Source: Flavobacteriales bacterium (GTDB taxonomy: Bacteria > Bacteroidota > Bacteroidia > Flavobacteriales_E > Vicingaceae). From it: a DNA stretch of 64,000 nt. The stretch spans positions 691,001 through 755,000 of the forward strand of contig JACJZD010000001.1 in the NCBI GenBank assembly GCA_020635795.1, in the 5' to 3' direction. This document shows, piece after piece, positions 17,925 to 26,948 of this stretch; within the stretch, counting starts at the first letter, position 1, and every line of letters starts with the position of its first letter. Made by a program: the position numbers and the translations under genes. The notes beneath the pieces are model-generated. The model had not been told where the DNA came from, searched no databases, and was given only the letters and a program-made list of their open reading frames with translations.

Positions 17925-17956
17925 CAAAAATAGTTTTTTATTTATTTATTAGTCAA
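17925..17956 (-). promoter_or_regulatory. predicted promoter of the wzc operon
   Basis: On the minus strand, TTG (17956-17954) is followed after 21 bases by TATTTTTG (17932-17925), matching TTG-N(17-23)-TAnnTTTG. The predicted start of transcription is only about 13 bases before the ATG at 17905, leaving a short leader. The rest of this divergent intergenic region (17906-18056) must also drive the exosortase gene; TACCTTTG at 18012-18019 is a candidate -7 element without a clear -33 partner. Confidence 0.5.
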
Positions 17957-18056
17957 GTTTTAAAGAGATATGATTTAATAATCTAAAAAGCATAGGTAAA
18001 GGTTTTATTAATACCTTTGAACTTGTTTAAGTAATGTTAATATACATATCAGCGAT

Positions 18057-18584
18057 TTGTTATCATTTTTCAAAAAAATATCTCCACAAGATAAGTTCAT
18101 TTCCTTATTTATACTAAAAGGAATAGGATTGTATCTGTTTTGGTATATTATATACGATAACTGGTTGCTAAAGGATGGTTGGGTAGATCATTTTTTAATC
18201 AACCATTTAGTAGCATCTACCTCTTTTATTCTTAAAATACTTGGATTTACAGTTTTTACTTATGCCGATGCAGTCGGTATTGATGGTACTCATGGTGTAT
18301 TAATTGGTGCACCATGTAATGGGTTGAGTTTGTTTGCCTTGTTTGCCGGATTTATTATTATTTTTCCTGGAAAATTAATCCAAAAACTAGTTTTTATACC
18401 TGTAGGAATATTAATCATACATATTATTAATATTTTTAGACTAGTGGGCTTGGCTTTAGTAGTTCTATATAATCCCGAAAGTTTAGAGTTTAACCATAAA
18501 TATACCTTTACTATTATTGTTTATGCTTTTATTTTTGTGATGTGGATTATTTGGGTGAATAAATTTGCAATCAAAAAAGAGTAG
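18057..18584 (+). CDS. exosortase (Bacteroidota exosortase, XrtX-like)
   Basis: This 175-residue multi-pass membrane protein carries the exosortase/archaeosortase catalytic set: Cys87 in GAPCNGLSLFALFAGF, Arg128 in NIFRLVGLAL and His147 in FNHKYTFTI. Exosortases are transpeptidase-like enzymes that cleave C-terminal sorting signals and attach proteins to the surface, usually in exopolysaccharide loci. The only reasonable start is TTG at 18057, since a stop lies 13 codons upstream and no ATG occurs in between. The companion gene starts within its stop codon. The predicted substrate is the PID-CTERM protein at 4518. The subfamily name is from memory. Confidence 0.9.
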   Translation: MLSFFKKISPQDKFISLFILKGIGLYLFWYIIYDNWLLKDGWVDHFLINHLVASTSFILKILGFTVFTYADAVGIDGTHGVLIGAPCNGLSLFALFAGFIIIFPGKLIQKLVFIPVGILIIHIINIFRLVGLALVVLYNPESLEFNHKYTFTIIVYAFIFVMWIIWVNKFAIKKE

Positions 18585-19060
18585 TGAATAATTTGATTAA
18601 AAATAGTATAGCTGGAATAGTAATAATCATCTTGTTTTTTATTGGTTATGTTAGAGAAGCAATTTTTTTGGTTATTAATTCAGTGTTAAAAAAATATCCT
18701 TTTCCTTACAATTCCTCTTACATAACTCCTCCAAAGTTTTTGTATAATTATAGTGCAAGCAATTTATTAACTATCAAGTGGGTATTAACTTTTGGCTTTT
18801 CATTAATTTTTTCGTTGATTACCTTGTTGTTGGTAAATTTTTATTTTAAAAACAAGATGTTTAATCTAATAACGGTAAGAATTTATTTATCTCTTATAAT
18901 TGTATCGTTTTTACTCTCATTAATAGGTATGATGTTTAATAATTTTGATGAAACATACGCCATTAGTCGGTTTGTTATTGGCTTGGCTCAATATCCATTA
19001 CTCCCTTTGGTTCTTTTTGTACTGTTTTATTTTAAATCAAAACAAACTAACATCATTTAA
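18584..19060 (+). CDS. exosortase-associated membrane protein
   Basis: This 158-residue protein has four predicted helices. It starts with GTG at 18584, which overlaps the exosortase stop by one base (TAGTG), so the two are translationally coupled. The C-terminal part (YAISRFVIGLAQYPLLPLVL then FVLFYF) resembles the small membrane proteins that follow exosortase genes in Bacteroidota. Those companions have no proven activity; a partner or chaperone role for the exosortase is an inference from this invariable pairing. The 3' end overlaps the convergent sulfotransferase gene by 8 bp. Confidence 0.7.
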   Translation: MNNLIKNSIAGIVIIILFFIGYVREAIFLVINSVLKKYPFPYNSSYITPPKFLYNYSASNLLTIKWVLTFGFSLIFSLITLLLVNFYFKNKMFNLITVRIYLSLIIVSFLLSLIGMMFNNFDETYAISRFVIGLAQYPLLPLVLFVLFYFKSKQTNII

Positions 19061-19685
19061 AAAGTGGTCGGTAAATGTTGTGATATAAAAAAGCATATAG
19101 CTTTTTATAATATAACCATAGTTTTTTCTTTAACCCATTCGGCTTTTTAGTATATAACCCTTTGTTGGCATGAGGTATAGGTTTGTTGGGTATCTCAACA
19201 CCTAAAAAAGGACATAATTTTTCCCACCCTTCACCTTTGGTAAAATTGATAATTAAAAAGTCATTTGGTCTGTTTTTAAAATAATTTATTACATCTGTTT
19301 GATGTTTTAGATAAATCCGTTTAAAATTTTCCTCATTACCTTTTGGGCGACCATCTCCGTAAATATAATCTCGAATAGGAGTAGTATCTTCAAAAAAATG
19401 ATTTAAACAGCTGTTGTACCAACTGTCTACGTCTCTATCAGTAAGAATAAACTTACTGTTTGGAAATGCTTCATCTAATTCTTTATATAGTAAATACCAA
19501 GGGTCATCTTCAAACGCATCGTAGTTTTTTGCTAATGTGGTAAAGATGTTAATGTTGCCATTAATAAGGTCTTTGTGAAGAGCATTTTGTTGTCCACATA
19601 CATTGTGTCCTAAAGCGTGCAATGCAGATGCTAAACTTGATGTGCCTGTTTTGTGAAATCCTAAACCAAATACTTTTTGCTTCAT
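19053..19685 (-). CDS. sulfotransferase family protein (small type)
   Basis: This 210-residue protein starts with the phosphosulfate-binding loop FGLGFHKTGTSSLASAL (HKTGTSS, residues 11-17) and has the 3'-phosphate-binding strand SKFILTDRDVDSWYNS at about residue 80. This is the form seen in the small sulfotransferase group often annotated as Sulfotransfer_4. It is a monocistronic minus-strand gene between the exosortase pair and the hisH-like gene. With the unrelated sulfotransferase at 10175, the locus has two candidates for sulfating a glycan or surface peptide. The acceptor is unknown. Confidence 0.82.
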   Translation of the reverse strand: MKQKVFGLGFHKTGTSSLASALHALGHNVCGQQNALHKDLINGNINIFTTLAKNYDAFEDDPWYLLYKELDEAFPNSKFILTDRDVDSWYNSCLNHFFEDTTPIRDYIYGDGRPKGNEENFKRIYLKHQTDVINYFKNRPNDFLIINFTKGEGWEKLCPFLGVEIPNKPIPHANKGLYTKKPNGLKKKLWLYYKKLYAFLYHNIYRPLFK

Positions 19686-19783
19686 CTTTTATTTTTACAT
19701 CTTGATACATTTCAAAGTTAGCTTTTTATAATTCAATATTACAAATTGAAGATTACTTATATTTGTCGTAATTATTGATATAC

Positions 19784-20398
19784 ATGATTACAATCATCGA
19801 TTACAATGCTGGAAACATCAAATCAATTCAGAATATGCTGAAGAGGATTGGTGTTAAATCGTGTATTAGCTCAAAACCTTCTGAAATTGAAACAGCCGAA
19901 AAGTTGATTTTACCAGGAGTTGGTCATTTTGATTACGGTATGATGAATTTAAAACAATCAGGTTTGGTGGATGTGCTTAATAAAAAAGTAGTTGATGAAA
20001 AAACTCCTTTATTGGGTATTTGTTTAGGTGCACAATTGTTAGGTAATGGAAGCGAAGAAGGAAATGAAAAAGGGTTGGGTTGGATAGATATGGATGTGGT
20101 GAAATTTGATAAATCGAAGCTTTCTGAAAACTTGAAAATTCCTCACATGAGCTGGAACGAAATCAACATAAAAAAAGAATCTAAGTTGCTAGAAGGACTA
20201 GATAATGATGCAAGATTTTATTTTGTACATTCTTACCACATGAAGTGTAACGATGAAATGAATGTTTTAACCAATACAAGTTATGGTTATGAATTTACTT
20301 CGGCAGTAGAAAAAGAAAATATTTTTGGGGTACAATTTCATCCTGAAAAAAGCCATAAGTTTGGGATGAGGTTGCTGGAGAATTTTATGTCAATTTGA
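19784..20398 (+). CDS. wbuY: HisH-like glutamine amidotransferase (WbuY)
   Basis: I choose the ATG at 19784 (204 residues) over the TTG three codons earlier, because homologues begin MITIIDYNAGNI. It is a class I glutaminase with Cys80 (GICLGAQLL) and the His186/Glu188 pair (FGVQFHPEKSHKFG). HisH hydrolyses glutamine and passes ammonia to HisF. No other his gene is near, and the adjacent HisF paralogue lacks a catalytic residue, so this is most likely the ammonia source for the sugar amidotransferase WbuX at 2675. TATATTTG at 19758-19765 resembles a -7 element but sits close to the start. Confidence 0.88.
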   Translation: MITIIDYNAGNIKSIQNMLKRIGVKSCISSKPSEIETAEKLILPGVGHFDYGMMNLKQSGLVDVLNKKVVDEKTPLLGICLGAQLLGNGSEEGNEKGLGWIDMDVVKFDKSKLSENLKIPHMSWNEINIKKESKLLEGLDNDARFYFVHSYHMKCNDEMNVLTNTSYGYEFTSAVEKENIFGVQFHPEKSHKFGMRLLENFMSI

Positions 20399-20456
20399 AA
20401 ATGATACCAAACCAAACTCATAACCTCATAACCTCATAAACTTCTAAACTTTTTTT

Positions 20457-21224
20457 ATGAGAAGAATACGTGTAATACCTGTTTTAACCCTCCAAAACGA
20501 AAAGTTGGTAAAAACCATTCGGTTTAAAAATCCGACCTATATTGGCGACCCGATTAATGCTGTTAAAATTTTTAACGAAAAAGAAGTTGACGAAATAGTG
20601 ATACTTGACATTACAGCAAGTAAAGAGAAAAGAGAACCCAATTATACTAAAATAGAAGAAATTGCTAGTGAAGCGTTTATGCCTTTTGCTTATGGTGGAG
20701 GAGTGAAAAACCTTAACCAAATTGAAAAATTATTTAAATTGGGTATTGAGAAGGTGGTTTTAAACTCAGTTTTAGAAGATAATATTGCTTTAGTAACTGA
20801 AGCCGCAAAAATTTTTGGTTCGCAAAGTATTATTGCTTCAATTGATGTGAAGAAAAATATTTTTGGAAAATTAAACGCCTATAAAATTTCTGGTTCAACA
20901 AAAATAAACTACTCCATTGATGACTTTGTTAATAAATTAGAAGAAGCAGGAGTAGGAGAATTTTTTATTAACTCTATTGATAAAGATGGAACTTATTCTG
21001 GATATGATTTAGCCTTAATTAATCAAGTTTCTTCCAAAACAAACTTACCCATTGTAGTATGTGGTGGAGCTTCATCAATAAACGATTTCTTGCCAGCTAT
21101 TCAAGCTGGAGCTTCTGCAGTTGCGGCAGGAAGTATGTTTGTGTATACAGGGGCGACTCGTGGTATATTAATTAACTATCCTAAACAAGAGGAGTTGGTT
21201 AATAAAGTATATCAACAACTATAA
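20457..21224 (+). CDS. wbuZ: HisF-like protein for sugar amidation (WbuZ)
   Basis: This 255-residue (beta/alpha)8 barrel aligns without gaps to the start of HisF. The general acid/base Asp11 of true HisF (CLDV) is Thr11 here (RVIPVLTLQNEKLVK). The second catalytic Asp in the AIDAKR block is retained (SIDVKK), and the phosphate-binding segments FAYGGGVKN and VVCGGASS are present. WbuZ-type proteins channel ammonia from the HisH-like subunit to an N-acetyl sugar amidotransferase. Loss of Asp11 argues against histidine synthesis. It lies 58 bp after wbuY; that gap holds a short tandem repeat (AACCTCAT) and no gene. Confidence 0.88.
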   Translation: MRRIRVIPVLTLQNEKLVKTIRFKNPTYIGDPINAVKIFNEKEVDEIVILDITASKEKREPNYTKIEEIASEAFMPFAYGGGVKNLNQIEKLFKLGIEKVVLNSVLEDNIALVTEAAKIFGSQSIIASIDVKKNIFGKLNAYKISGSTKINYSIDDFVNKLEEAGVGEFFINSIDKDGTYSGYDLALINQVSSKTNLPIVVCGGASSINDFLPAIQAGASAVAAGSMFVYTGATRGILINYPKQEELVNKVYQQL

Positions 21225-21251
21225 AAATACTAGAGTACAGTAGACAAGTAT

Positions 21252-21271
21252 AATATGATTCTCGTCATATT
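21252..21271 (+). terminator. possible weak terminator after wbuZ
   Basis: A 7-bp AT-rich stem (AATATGA, loop TTCTCG, TCATATT) followed by TTT lies 27 bases after the wbuZ stop. The rest of the 248-bp gap to 21472 shows no gene. Confidence 0.35.
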
Positions 21272-21472
21272 TTGATTAAAGTCTTATCTCCAAAATATTG
21301 TTCTTTGTCGAATAGTTATAAACAAACGATGTTTGGCTTAAAATTTTTTTTAAATTTAGGGTGTGAAACGTGTTTAATTGTTTGTTTTATAACAAATATT
21401 GTTAAAAATTTATAAATGCAACTCCAAACTGTTAAATTACGTCAAACAACAATAGATTTAAACTGTTTATTT

Positions 21473-21841
21473 ATGAAGTATTTTATCCTTTTTGTCTCTT
21501 TGTTTTTATTTAACTTCTTTGCTAAAGCTCAAGTTGTAAATAACAACCGTACTGAGAGTGCTATAGGTGCTATTAAAACATCAAATTATATCATTGGTAT
21601 TGGAAATTCTGAAAAAAAAATGTTTTTGGATGTGTTAGACTATACAAAGACAATTGTTGGCTCAAGAATTTATGCAGTTTGCGAAACACAACAGGTTATT
21701 GGGATTACTGTAAGAAATAATGAATTTAAAAGCTATGATGTTTTAAGAGATTTACTTTTAGGTCAATTTCCGACATTAATGTTGTTTAGAAAAGACGACT
21801 CGATATTAAATAATGACTGTAAAAACGAAATTTTGAAATAA
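21473..21841 (+). CDS. small secreted protein of unknown function
   Basis: I place the start at the ATG at 21473, giving 122 residues, because MKYFILFVSLFLFNFFAKAQ is a complete signal peptide; the open frame extends 19 codons upstream without signal features. The mature part (about 102 residues) has two Cys (in YAVCETQQV and NNDCKNEI) and alternating beta-type segments. I recognise no family. It is followed 8 bp later by the large T9SS protein gene, so it is probably co-transcribed and may assist that protein or be presented with it. Confidence 0.7.
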   Translation: MKYFILFVSLFLFNFFAKAQVVNNNRTESAIGAIKTSNYIIGIGNSEKKMFLDVLDYTKTIVGSRIYAVCETQQVIGITVRNNEFKSYDVLRDLLLGQFPTLMLFRKDDSILNNDCKNEILK

Positions 21842-21849
21842 CACTAGAT

Positions 21850-24800
21850 ATGAAGAAATCTATACTTTTTATTGCATTGATTATTTGTTTTATGTTTTCT
21901 CATAACATAATTTCTGCACAATCTGTTACAAGTTATACTTTTGCTCAAGCTGCGGGTAGTCCAACGTTATTAACAGCAACATATACAACACATACTTCAG
22001 GTACTACTGATTATGGTGTTTATACAGCGGTACCTTTAGGCTTTACTTTTGAATATAACTGTACCAATTATACAACAATTAGTATTTCTAATGATGGTTT
22101 TATTGTTATGGGGAATGCTTTATCGAATTCTTATACTCCATTAAGTTCTGGTACTTCAAATAATGTTATCTCGGTGTGTGCAGCAGATTTAGAAGGAGTA
22201 GCAGCAGGTTCGTCTTTGAGGTCAAAAATGACTGGAACTAGTCCAAACAGAGTTTTTACTGTTGAATGGAAAAACTATGGTGAATATTGGGATGGAGGCG
22301 ATTTTACATTTCAAATTAAGTTATATGAAACAACCAATGTGATTGAGATGTATTGGGTAACTAACTCAGCATTAACTTCTAACTCAGGATTTCAAGTTGG
22401 CTTAAGAGGTGCCTCAAATGCTGATTTTAACAATAGAACAAAAGCAAATAATGCTAACTGGATAGCATCTACTGCTGGAGCTGCGAATTCTGACTTGATG
22501 GGTTGCAACACCACAGCATCAAGAAATCCTTCTGGTATATTTACTTGGACTCCCCCAGTTGGTTGTGCTGGAGCACCAACTGCTGGTTCTGCTGCAGCTT
22601 CACCATCATCAATAACCTCTTGTGCTGCATTGTCAACTACGCTATCAGTAACAGGTTCTAGCACAGGATGTGGTTTAACGTATCAATGGCAATCTGCTCC
22701 TGCAGCTGGAGGGCCATGGACGAATATAAGTGGAGCAACTGGTATTACACATGTAACTTCTATTTCAGCTAATACATACTTTAGAAGAGTAATTACTTGT
22801 ACTGCAAGTGGTTCTTCTGCAAATTCTGCAAGTGTTTTGGTAACAACAACAGTGTCATCTCCAGCAAATGATGATCCATGTAATGCTACATTAGTAACAG
22901 TTAATGCGGATTTAGCTTGCGGAACAGTTAGTGCAGGAACAGTTAGTTGTGCAGGTAATTCTGGAATAGCTGCTTGTGCTGGAAGTGGCGCGGATGATGA
23001 TGTTTGGTATAAATTTGTGGCTACAAGTACAGTACATAATTTTGATGTTTTAAATGTCTCTGGTTCGGTTACGGATATGGTTCATGAAATTTTTTCTGGT
23101 GCTTGTGGTGCTTTAAGTAGTGTAGGTTGTAGTGATCCAAATTCTAGTCAATTTAGTGGATTTACTATTGGTGTTACCTATTATGTAAGAGTTTATACTT
23201 ACACATCAACAGGTGGTCAAAATACAACATTTAATTTATGTATTGGAACACCGCCACCACCACCAAGTAATGATGAGCCTTGTGGTGCTATCGATTTAAA
23301 TGTGAACATTGGTTCTTGTGCTTTTCAATCAGCTGATTTAGGAACAACTTCAACAATTTCTACAGGAATGCCTGCACCTGGTTGTAGTTCTTTAGGTCCT
23401 GATGTATGGTTTAAGGTAACTGTTCCTGCGGGAGGTTTAATTATTGATTTATCACCTAATGGTGGACCAACAGATTTTGGAATGGCTTGGTATACAGGTC
23501 CTAGTTGTAATAATCTTACAGCCTTAGTAGAATGTGATGATGATGATAGTCAAAATGGTGCTATGCCAATGATTTGTAGAACAGGAGCATCATGTACTGT
23601 GCCTGGTGATTGTGCGCAAAACGCAAAATTGGCAACTGGAACGGTAGTTTATGTTAGAGTTTGGGAGTATGGTGGAGGTTCTTTTGGACCATTTGATATT
23701 TGTGCTTATGAGCCTGCTCCAGCTGGAGCACCAAGTAATTGTGGTAGTGCAACAACCATTGCTAGTTTGCCTTTTACTAATTCTGGTCAAACCACTTGTT
23801 GTCGAGTAAATAGTTATACAGCCTCTCAAGGGTGTGCTAGTGCATATCAAGATGGAGAAGATTTCTTGTATGCATATACTCCTGCAGCAAATCAAACAAT
23901 AGATATTACCTTAACAGGAACACTTTCGTATACAGGAATTTTTGTAACAGATAGATGTCCAAGTGCTGGAGGTGTTGTATGTGTTGGACAAGCTACTAGC
24001 TCATCTGGAAACCCGACGTTGTGTGGGGTAAATTTGGTTGGAGGTACAACATACTACATTATGATTGATACTGATCCATCGCCAACTTGTACACCATTTA
24101 ATATTAATGTTACGAGTTCTAGCTCTCCATCATGTGGTTTAAATTACACATCAAGTGTGATTGCTTATGCTCCAGATTTAAATGCAGGAACTAATATAGC
24201 ATTACCCATCGATGATAGGTTTAGTTCAAGTTACGTTCCATTTGGTTTTACCTTTTGTTTTGATGGTTTTGGATTTTCTCAAGGGTTAGTTTCCTCTAAT
24301 GGATACTTAATTTTTGACCCAATAAGTTGTGCGAGTAATTTACCTGCTGCAAATGCTTCTCCAGGTGCATACTCTGCATATTCAATAAGTGCAGCAATTC
24401 CAAATACAACTAATGCTCCAAGAAATAGTATAATGTTTCCATGGCAAGATATTAACCCTGCAATTGGAGGTACAATTAAATATCAAACACTAGGTACAGC
24501 CCCCAATAGAAGGTTTGTAATAACCTTCGATCAAATACCATATTATAGTTGTACTACTTTAAAATTTACTGGTCAATTAAAAATATTTGAGACCACTAAT
24601 ACCATTGAAATGCATATTGCAAAAAAAGAGATCTGTGCGGGATGGAATGGAGGAGATGGTATAATGGGATTACATAATTATAACGGTACCGTTGCAGTAA
24701 CTAATGCAGCATATAATTATCCTACCAATTATACATTAACTAATCAAGCATTTAGGTTTACTTCAAATTGTGGTCCGGCTTGTATTATCCTACCAGTTAA

Positions 24801-25341
24801 ATTGATGTCTTTTTCTGTTAATTCTGATAATTCATTCAATGTATTAAATTGGAGTACCTCTACAGAAGTTAATAACGATTATTTTTCTGTTGAATATTCT
24901 ACTGATATGGTTAATTTCTATGAATTAGGTAAAGTTGATGGCGCTGGTAATTCAAATGTAGTTAGAAGCTACCAGTTTGTTGATAATGCGATTTATGATG
25001 AAGTGGTTTATTATAGATTAAAACAGGTTGATTTTGATGGTGTTTATTCGTTTTCAGACATAGTAGCGGTAAACAGAATGGAAGAAGGAGATGTTAGCAT
25101 TTATCCTAATCCAGCAAAAGAGGCTTTATTTTTAGATATTAATTCAAAAAAAGAAGAACAATTTACCATTAGATTTGTAAATGTTCTTGGTGCAGTTGTT
25201 CAAGAAAATATTGTAGTAAATAAAGGTACAAACACCTACCAATCTAAAGAATTTAAACAATTACAAACGGGAATTTATTTTGTTCAATTGCTGAATGCAA
25301 AAAATGAAACGGTAAAAAACTTGAAGATTGTAAAAGAGTAA
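21850..25341 (+). CDS. large T9SS-secreted adhesin-like protein
   Basis: This 1163-residue protein has a signal peptide (residues 1-24, HNIISAQ) and a modular beta architecture. An N-terminal beta-sandwich (about 25-235) is followed by an Ig-like segment (about 245-330), three Cys-containing domains resembling pre-peptidase or CUB-like modules (each starting like NDDPCNA, NDEPCGAI and SNCGSA), a second N-terminal-like sandwich (about 765-975), an FN3-like segment (NVLNWSTSTEVNNDYF) and a T9SS type A sorting domain (SIYPNPAKEALFLD onward). No catalytic motif is visible; a surface adhesin or matrix protein is most likely. A strong terminator follows at 25361. Confidence 0.88.
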   Translation: MKKSILFIALIICFMFSHNIISAQSVTSYTFAQAAGSPTLLTATYTTHTSGTTDYGVYTAVPLGFTFEYNCTNYTTISISNDGFIVMGNALSNSYTPLSSGTSNNVISVCAADLEGVAAGSSLRSKMTGTSPNRVFTVEWKNYGEYWDGGDFTFQIKLYETTNVIEMYWVTNSALTSNSGFQVGLRGASNADFNNRTKANNANWIASTAGAANSDLMGCNTTASRNPSGIFTWTPPVGCAGAPTAGSAAASPSSITSCAALSTTLSVTGSSTGCGLTYQWQSAPAAGGPWTNISGATGITHVTSISANTYFRRVITCTASGSSANSASVLVTTTVSSPANDDPCNATLVTVNADLACGTVSAGTVSCAGNSGIAACAGSGADDDVWYKFVATSTVHNFDVLNVSGSVTDMVHEIFSGACGALSSVGCSDPNSSQFSGFTIGVTYYVRVYTYTSTGGQNTTFNLCIGTPPPPPSNDEPCGAIDLNVNIGSCAFQSADLGTTSTISTGMPAPGCSSLGPDVWFKVTVPAGGLIIDLSPNGGPTDFGMAWYTGPSCNNLTALVECDDDDSQNGAMPMICRTGASCTVPGDCAQNAKLATGTVVYVRVWEYGGGSFGPFDICAYEPAPAGAPSNCGSATTIASLPFTNSGQTTCCRVNSYTASQGCASAYQDGEDFLYAYTPAANQTIDITLTGTLSYTGIFVTDRCPSAGGVVCVGQATSSSGNPTLCGVNLVGGTTYYIMIDTDPSPTCTPFNINVTSSSSPSCGLNYTSSVIAYAPDLNAGTNIALPIDDRFSSSYVPFGFTFCFDGFGFSQGLVSSNGYLIFDPISCASNLPAANASPGAYSAYSISAAIPNTTNAPRNSIMFPWQDINPAIGGTIKYQTLGTAPNRRFVITFDQIPYYSCTTLKFTGQLKIFETTNTIEMHIAKKEICAGWNGGDGIMGLHNYNGTVAVTNAAYNYPTNYTLTNQAFRFTSNCGPACIILPVKLMSFSVNSDNSFNVLNWSTSTEVNNDYFSVEYSTDMVNFYELGKVDGAGNSNVVRSYQFVDNAIYDEVVYYRLKQVDFDGVYSFSDIVAVNRMEEGDVSIYPNPAKEALFLDINSKKEEQFTIRFVNVLGAVVQENIVVNKGTNTYQSKEFKQLQTGIYFVQLLNAKNETVKNLKIVKE

Positions 25342-25360
25342 AGTTTATTCATCACTTTTA

Positions 25361-25392
25361 AAAAAAACCTTTCCAATTGGAAAGGTTTTTTT
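25361..25392 (+). terminator. intrinsic terminator of the adhesin gene
   Basis: A perfect hairpin (AAACCTTTCC, AATT, GGAAAGGTTT) is flanked by A and T runs and lies 20 bases after the stop codon of the large T9SS gene. Its symmetry would also let it work for the opposite strand. Confidence 0.88.
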
Positions 25393-25405
25393 GTTTCTTT
25401 TCTTT

Positions 25406-25504
25406 TGTCATTTTGAGCGTAACGTAGTGAAGCGGAGAAATCTTTTTAGAAAATATCTATTAGTTTCTTTTGTCAGAAGATTTCTCCATAAAGTCGAAAT
25501 GACA
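25406..25504. repeat. intergenic palindromic repeat (TGTCATTT family)
   Basis: The ends are complementary: TGTCATTTTGAGCG ... and ... AAGTCGAAATGACA, with inner arms GGAGAAATCTT and GAAGATTTCTCC. The same family occurs at 54296-54393. It lies between two convergent genes. Confidence 0.85.
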
Positions 25505-25511
25505 TGGTAGC

Positions 25512-26870
25512 TTATTTCAAGGTCTTATCCATTAAATAAACCATGGTAGCTATTGATGCTGCTCCTAGTTCCAATTCACGTTTATTTACGGTTTCAAATA
25601 CATCGTTAGCGGAATGGTGATAGTTGAAATATTGTTGTGAGTTTATGGCTAATCCCATTTGTATCATTTCAGGATAATATTTTCTTAATGGACCAATATC
25701 TACACCGCTGTGACCTTCTTTAATTTTTAATAAATCGTAAGGATATAAGATGGTCTCAAATTGTTTAACTGTAGCTAATTGTTCAGTTGTTCCTACCACG
25801 TCAAAACCCATGGGTAAAAAACCACCTCTATCACTTTCTATTGCTAAAATGTGTTCTTCGTTGTTTTCTTTAGCTAGTTTAGCATAGGTTTCACCTCCAA
25901 AATTTCCATTCTCTTCATTCATAAACAAAACACAACGAATGGTATGGTTGGGTTTATAATTGAGGGTTTTTAAAATACGCATAGCTTCAATATTGTGCAT
26001 TATTCCTGCACCATCGTCATGAGCTCCTTCACCAACATCCCAAGAGTCTAAATGACCTCCAATGGTTATAATTTTATTATCCTTACCTTTAATTTCAGCA
26101 ATTACATTAAATGATGTTACGTTTGGTAGTGTTTTACAATCTAACTCCATGTTTAACATTACTTTTCCATTGCTTAACCATTTAACCAAATCATCTGCAT
26201 TTTGAGTACTCATTGCTGCACATGGAATTACTTTTACACCGTCTTCGAACTCTGTTACACCAGTATGTGGAAAATTGTCGGTAGGAGTTGCTAAAGAACG
26301 AATAACAACGGCTTTAGCACCTAATTTAGAAGCTTCATTTGGAGCATCTCCTCTTAACGGGTAGCAATGCCCATAAGCCGAAAAGGTATTGATGTGTTTT
26401 TGATCAAAGGCTTCTGTTAAAAAAACTATTTTTCCTTTTACTTTATCAGAACTTAAAGCTTTTAATTCGTCAACATTCTTTACTTGAATTATTTCGGCTT
26501 TTAATAAGCCATTGGTAGAGGAGGAGCCTCCTAAAGCCAGAATATTCAGGGTTAATTTTTCTCCTGTGGAGTTTTCTGCCCAAGCTTTTTCTGCTTTACC
26601 TCTTTTCCAATTTGGTATTTGAATTTCTTGTAAATAAACCGTATCTAAATTGTACGATTTTAATAAGTGTCTGCCCCAACGAATAGCATCTTCGACTTGT
26701 TTAGACCCACTAATTCTAGCTCCTATTGATTTGCAAAGCACTTTTAAATTTTCGTACGATTGTCCATTTTCTAATGCTTCATCAAATATCTGACGTACAA
26801 AAATGGAATCGTTTTGAGCATTTAGGTTTAAACTAGTAAACAGTATAAGGATTGGAATAAATCTGGTCAT
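25512..26870 (-). CDS. M28 family metallopeptidase (carboxypeptidase Q-like)
   Basis: This 452-residue secreted enzyme has a signal peptide (MTRFIPILILFTSLNLNAQ), a PA-type insert (about 120-240) and a complete M28 zinc site: GGHLDSWDVGEGAHDDGAG supplies His and two Asp, MNEENGNFGGE the Glu pair, AIESDRGG the next Asp and YHHSANDVFE the last His. The best match from memory is plasma glutamate carboxypeptidase (carboxypeptidase Q). It would release amino acids from peptides in the periplasm or outside. It is a single gene, with TACATTTG (26894-26887) as a possible -7 element. Confidence 0.93.
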   Translation of the reverse strand: MTRFIPILILFTSLNLNAQNDSIFVRQIFDEALENGQSYENLKVLCKSIGARISGSKQVEDAIRWGRHLLKSYNLDTVYLQEIQIPNWKRGKAEKAWAENSTGEKLTLNILALGGSSSTNGLLKAEIIQVKNVDELKALSSDKVKGKIVFLTEAFDQKHINTFSAYGHCYPLRGDAPNEASKLGAKAVVIRSLATPTDNFPHTGVTEFEDGVKVIPCAAMSTQNADDLVKWLSNGKVMLNMELDCKTLPNVTSFNVIAEIKGKDNKIITIGGHLDSWDVGEGAHDDGAGIMHNIEAMRILKTLNYKPNHTIRCVLFMNEENGNFGGETYAKLAKENNEEHILAIESDRGGFLPMGFDVVGTTEQLATVKQFETILYPYDLLKIKEGHSGVDIGPLRKYYPEMIQMGLAINSQQYFNYHHSANDVFETVNKRELELGAASIATMVYLMDKTLK

Positions 26871-26948
26871 AAATAAATTGTTTAAACAAATGTACCAACA
26901 AGAATTGTGCTTTTGTTTTAATATTTATGGAATGGTTGGTTTGCTATT

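Noticed and set aside
18012..18019. Firm promoter for the exosortase gene
   Set aside because: TACCTTTG fits the -7 pattern but no TTG occurs at an acceptable distance; only mentioned as a candidate.
19784..21224. hisH and hisF of histidine biosynthesis
   Set aside because: HisF-like protein lacks Asp11, no other his genes are near, and an N-acetyl sugar amidotransferase is in the same locus.
22392..22664. Minus-strand frame within the large T9SS gene
   Set aside because: It is an antisense shadow of a repetitive, Ala/Ser/Thr-rich coding region without its own signals.
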